A DNA stretch of 12,150 nucleotides from Smittium mucronatum (taxonomy: Eukaryota > Kickxellomycota > Harpellomycetes > Harpellales > Legeriomycetaceae): NCBI GenBank assembly GCA_001953115.1, contig LSSL01002957.1, positions 1-12,150 of the forward strand, read 5' to 3'. The notes under the pieces are model-generated. The model was not told the origin of the DNA. It saw only the letters and a program-made list of their open reading frames with translations, and searched no databases. How positions within the stretch are numbered: position 1 is the stretch's first letter; the number at the start of each line of letters is the position of its first letter. The position numbers were made by a program, and so were the translations under genes. Of the stretch, positions 9,761-12,150 are shown piece by piece.

Positions 9761-10240
9761 GACTGTTATATATGGTTAAAGAAAAGAGATAAAAGCGGTA
9801 TTTCACCTTTTTATTCTCATTACTAATAATATATCAAAAGAGGTTCTAAAATGTTTTGTTTGATAAAATTTTGCTATTATTGGCTAGATATATTATTTCA
9901 CAGCCATCAAAAAGTCTATATATGGGAGATTCTTTGATGCAAAAAGATTCAAATGTGGTTAATTGGATTGCTCGGCGTTTTGAGCTAATAAATGTTGTAC
10001 TCATGTTCAGAAAGAGATCTTGCTGTTTTTGAGATGTATACGCTATGAAATATAAGTACCAAATAGCTAATATATTATAAATGACAAATCTATGCTGGTA
10101 TAAATGTATAATGGGAAGAGAGACCATATATGATTCATAGAAATTTGTATCACAGGACTTAATATACTAATGCTCTAGAACGGGCGAAAAAAAATCAATA
10201 TAATGTAACGAATAAACACAGCAGTGCATATCACGTTCAA

Positions 10241-10411
10241 ATTATTGGCTTAATCCTAACCAAAATTGAATATTTCTATTTTTTCACTTCACAGTAGTAG
10301 ACACTTTATTTAAGTCGGTTTTTTTATTCCTTTTTTGAATTATTAAATTGGGGGTTGAAATGTCTAATTTTGATACTAAGCCACTAACAATATTGTTAGA
10401 TTATTGGCTTA
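10241..10411 (+). repeat. 12-bp direct repeat ATTATTGGCTTA
   Basis: ATTATTGGCTTA occurs at 10241-10252 and again at 10400-10411, and TTATTGGCTT recurs inside copy 3 at about 11499-11508. The second occurrence is also the right arm of the foldback stem. The sharing suggests family sequence rather than chance, though 12 bases is short. Confidence 0.35.
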
Positions 10412-10480
10412 TGAAAATAGGTTGACATAATGGACTTATAGCTAATAAAATGTCAATATAGCGTTTAAAAAAATGTGTCT
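10299..10480. repeat. 182-bp imperfect foldback within the 996-bp element
   Basis: The left arm begins AGACACTTTATTTAAG (10299) and the right arm, reversed, begins AGACACATTTTTTAAA (10480). Moving inward, ATGTC (10360-10364) pairs with GACAT (10424-10428) and TAAGCCA (10377-10383) with TGGCTTA (10405-10411). At the centre CTAACAATATTGTTAG (10384-10399) is a perfect 16-bp palindrome. On the minus strand the right arm is preceded by GATTCTTTGAAAA (ending at 10492), the family left end, so the foldback appears to be made of two facing family ends. It has no coding content. Confidence 0.5.
10384..10399. repeat. Perfect 16-bp palindrome at the foldback centre
   Basis: CTAACAATATTGTTAG equals its own reverse complement. 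With the flanking TAAGCCA/TGGCTTA arms it gives a strong stem capable of cruciform extrusion. It could also be a dyad operator, but no gene is nearby. Confidence 0.6.
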
Positions 10481-10918
10481 TTTTTCAAAGAATCTACGTA
10501 TATTTAAATAGAGCTGTTATTATTATTTGTGACACAGTGTTAATACACAAAGATGTACCAGTTTCCTAAAATAACTAATGAATTCCATTAGGCATAAATT
10601 AACCAGTAATTTTTTGGATACTAACTTGTAATTTTTTACAAATGTTTTCAGGCAGACTAGTATGACAATAATTAATTAAGTCTATATCTGTTAGATTGTA
10701 GGTACACATGACATCGTTTTACTGCTTTCATTAGCAGTTTACCACGATATAGTTTATTGGTTGAATGTATTCACAAATTGTTCAAATTTAAAGCATAAAA
10801 TTATTTTTATTGATCTATTAATAAGATCAGACTCCTTTTATATTTAATTCAATAAATCCAAAAAAGGAAATAAATTATAGACATAAGTAAAGTGCCGGCT
10901 TCATCAAAGAATCCCCCG

Positions 10919-11318
10919 TCTGTGACAGATTTTCAGGTTTATCAAAAAAAAATTCTACTATTTTTTCACTCTTTTGAGAAAATGCATTTAATCATTCTAT
11001 CAGTGTAAAATTTTCGCAAAGGTGACAAAACGCATAATTAAGATAAATCCATAAACTATCATTAACTAAATAATTTTTTATTTGTTATATATTTTTGTAC
11101 AGTAAAAGTCAGTTTAAGACCGCATTTTTAACATATTTTCATAGAACAGATTTAGTTTGTTTGCGGAATTAGCTCTAGCAAATAAACAGAGTTCAATTTA
11201 TAATATTTTACAGATATTAACCAGTAGTATAAATATAATTACCTGTTTCATTTGATAAAAATATAGTTTCTAAATTCGGCTTTATTTATGTGGCAGTTGT
11301 TTAACAGTTCAGCTAATA
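10919..11318. other. Gene-free spacer between the 996-bp element and copy 3
   Basis: No gene or RNA is visible. It consists of short AT-rich frames, a patch near 11000-11040 with a little more G+C, and no second copy of the family ends until 11319. Confidence 0.45.
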
Positions 11319-11580
11319 TGTGAAATTCTCTTTGAGAGCGGACACTTCATTATCAAGTTTTTACTAATTCCTTAGTTTGGAAAATTTGCAAAAAGGCAAG
11401 GCATATATCTATTGGTCAATCTAGAATTGGAATCACAAAAAGTAAATTCTATAAGAAAAATGTGAAAATTTTTCTAGTATTTTTGTTTTTCTTCATATTT
11501 ATTGGCTTGGTGATGAAATAAATTGATATTAGTCAATAGTTTGAACAGTCAAAAATTCCGGGTCTGAAAAGAATCTCCCA
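11319..11580 (+). mobile_element. Dispersed repeat core, copy 3 (262 bp)
   Basis: This is the best-preserved copy. The left end TGTGAAATTCTCTTTG is followed by AGAGCGGACACTTC; the right end is TCTGAAAAGAATCTCCCA. It starts TG, ends CA and has TA on both sides (11317-11318 and 11581-11582). The terminal 20-25 bases are an imperfect inverted repeat (GTGAAATTCTCTTTGAGAG against GGGAGATTCTTTTCAGAC). The interior shares blocks with copies 1 and 2, including TTATTGGCTTGGTGATG near the right end. No open frame of transposase size exists. The TA flanks and inverted ends suggest a Tc1/mariner/IS630-type non-autonomous element; TG...CA also allows a solo LTR. Confidence 0.65.
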
Positions 11581-11925
11581 TATTTTATGTTGGCTATTGA
11601 ATGGAATTAAGTATTTGAATTAACGATATTAAAAAAATATTTGCTTAAAAATAAACTAGGGGAAAATTTTCCAAAAAGGATAATACCTCACAATCTATTA
11701 GAGATTTTGAAAAATGATAGCCAAAAAATGACCATAAAAAATTACTAATCACATTAATTTCAGCCTATGATTTTGTTTAAAAAAACTTGAAATTTCTAGA
11801 GCACAAGATTTTTTAAGATCTAAAGTGAAATTCGGAAATAAGGTAATGCTGACTTTTGATGATATTTACTGATCTTAGCAAAAACACTCCTGCCATCATC
11901 CTTTTAACCCTTTCAGGACGGGTTG
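11581..11925 (+). repeat. Downstream extension of copy 3, TTAA-CCCTTTC motif
   Basis: It contains the palindrome GGAAAATTTTCC (11661-11672) and the motif TTAACCCTTTCAGGACGGG (11904-11922), with diverged counterparts downstream of copy 2 (9731) and at 7208. TTAA followed by CCCTTT recalls piggyBac-type ends, which insert at TTAA, but no opposite end is visible. More simply, it is a conserved block of a longer repeat unit. Confidence 0.3.
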
Positions 11926-12150
11926 TACAAAAATAACTTCAATTCAAGTCCGCAAAATTCAATTGTGCCTATAAATCGCGCCCTTATGGTATTCAAAGCG
12001 AATAGAATTGCATTTTTATTATATATTGCAAATAAAAAATAATAATGACCAGTAAAAACTGGAGTTGAAATAGAAATTTTAGAAAAAATTAATAAATTTA
12101 TTTACCTAGTGCTGACAACCGCATTGGTAAATTTTAAATGTTAAAATGGC
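11926..12150. other. Gene-free right end of window
   Basis: No gene is visible. The first 60 bases weakly resemble 7221-7280 (shared CAAAAA...AATTCA), which may extend the repeat. A short G+C-richer patch near 11960-11990 (ATCGCGCCC) has no identifiable role. Confidence 0.4.

Larger units (their letters stand above)
9923..10918. mobile_element. 996-bp element with 17-bp inverted ends
   Basis: TGGGAGATTCTTTGATG (9923-9939) and the reverse complement of 10902-10918 (CGGGGGATTCTTTGATG) match at 15 of 17 positions. TA precedes the left end (9921-9922); the right flank is TC. Inside the right end, the minus strand continues into a GCCGGCACTTTACTTATG stretch that matches the GCGGACACTT box of the 260-bp cores, so both belong to one family. 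The size is that of a small IS or Tc1/mariner-type transposon. No transposase frame is visible inside; the 93-codon minus-strand frame at 9846-10127 runs out through the left end and shows no motif. It is either a dead element or two family ends that happen to face each other. Confidence 0.45.

Noticed and set aside
9846..10127. 93-codon minus-strand frame at the left end of the 996-bp element, considered as a transposase
   Set aside because: It runs outward through the inverted end instead of staying inside, and shows no DDE or helix-turn-helix features.
1..12150. tRNA, rRNA or CRISPR
   Set aside because: I found no cloverleaf with a GTTCRANYC arm, no conserved rRNA blocks and no regularly spaced identical repeats.

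Overview
This window is very AT-rich (about three quarters A+T by eye) and contains no protein-coding or RNA gene that I can support. Open frames are short on both strands. The longest is about 96 codons, roughly what chance gives at this composition over 12 kb and six frames. They have no recognisable motifs, no ribosome binding sites and no operon-like spacing. I see no tRNA, rRNA or CRISPR. The sequence reads as intergenic or heavily eroded DNA. Dispersed short inverted-repeat elements in a gene-free AT-rich background fit an AT-rich eukaryotic nuclear genome best (for example a microsporidian, other fungus, protist or insect). The gene-poor chromosome of a decaying bacterial symbiont cannot be excluded. 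I cannot name the organism.

Layout. Positions 1-2250 are gene-free DNA of about 25-30% G+C with no clear structure. Positions 2250-5530 are an extreme AT domain (some 60-base stretches have only 4-6 G or C). It is interrupted at about 2815-3300 by an island reaching 45-48% G+C, with a small perfect hairpin at its left edge; this may be a gene relic. Positions 5830-11930 hold the main content: an old, diverged family of dispersed repeats. Its best members are three cores of 260, 256 and 262 bp at 6295-6554, 9175-9430 and 11319-11580. They share ends (left ATTCTCTTTG then a GGACACTT-like box; right GAATCTCCCA), and two of them are flanked by TA on both sides. More copies of the same end lie at 5904, 6649, 9923, 10491 and 10918. 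The ends at 9923 and 10918 form an inverted pair bounding a 996-bp element, which has a 182-bp imperfect foldback near its middle. A separate 47-bp nested palindrome lies just left of the first core, and a C-rich, G-poor block lies at about 8161-8440.

No genes can be shown to work together. The most useful reading is a graveyard of non-autonomous transposable elements with TA-flanked inverted termini (Tc1/mariner/IS630-like by inference, with solo LTRs as an alternative). The transposase source is not in this window.
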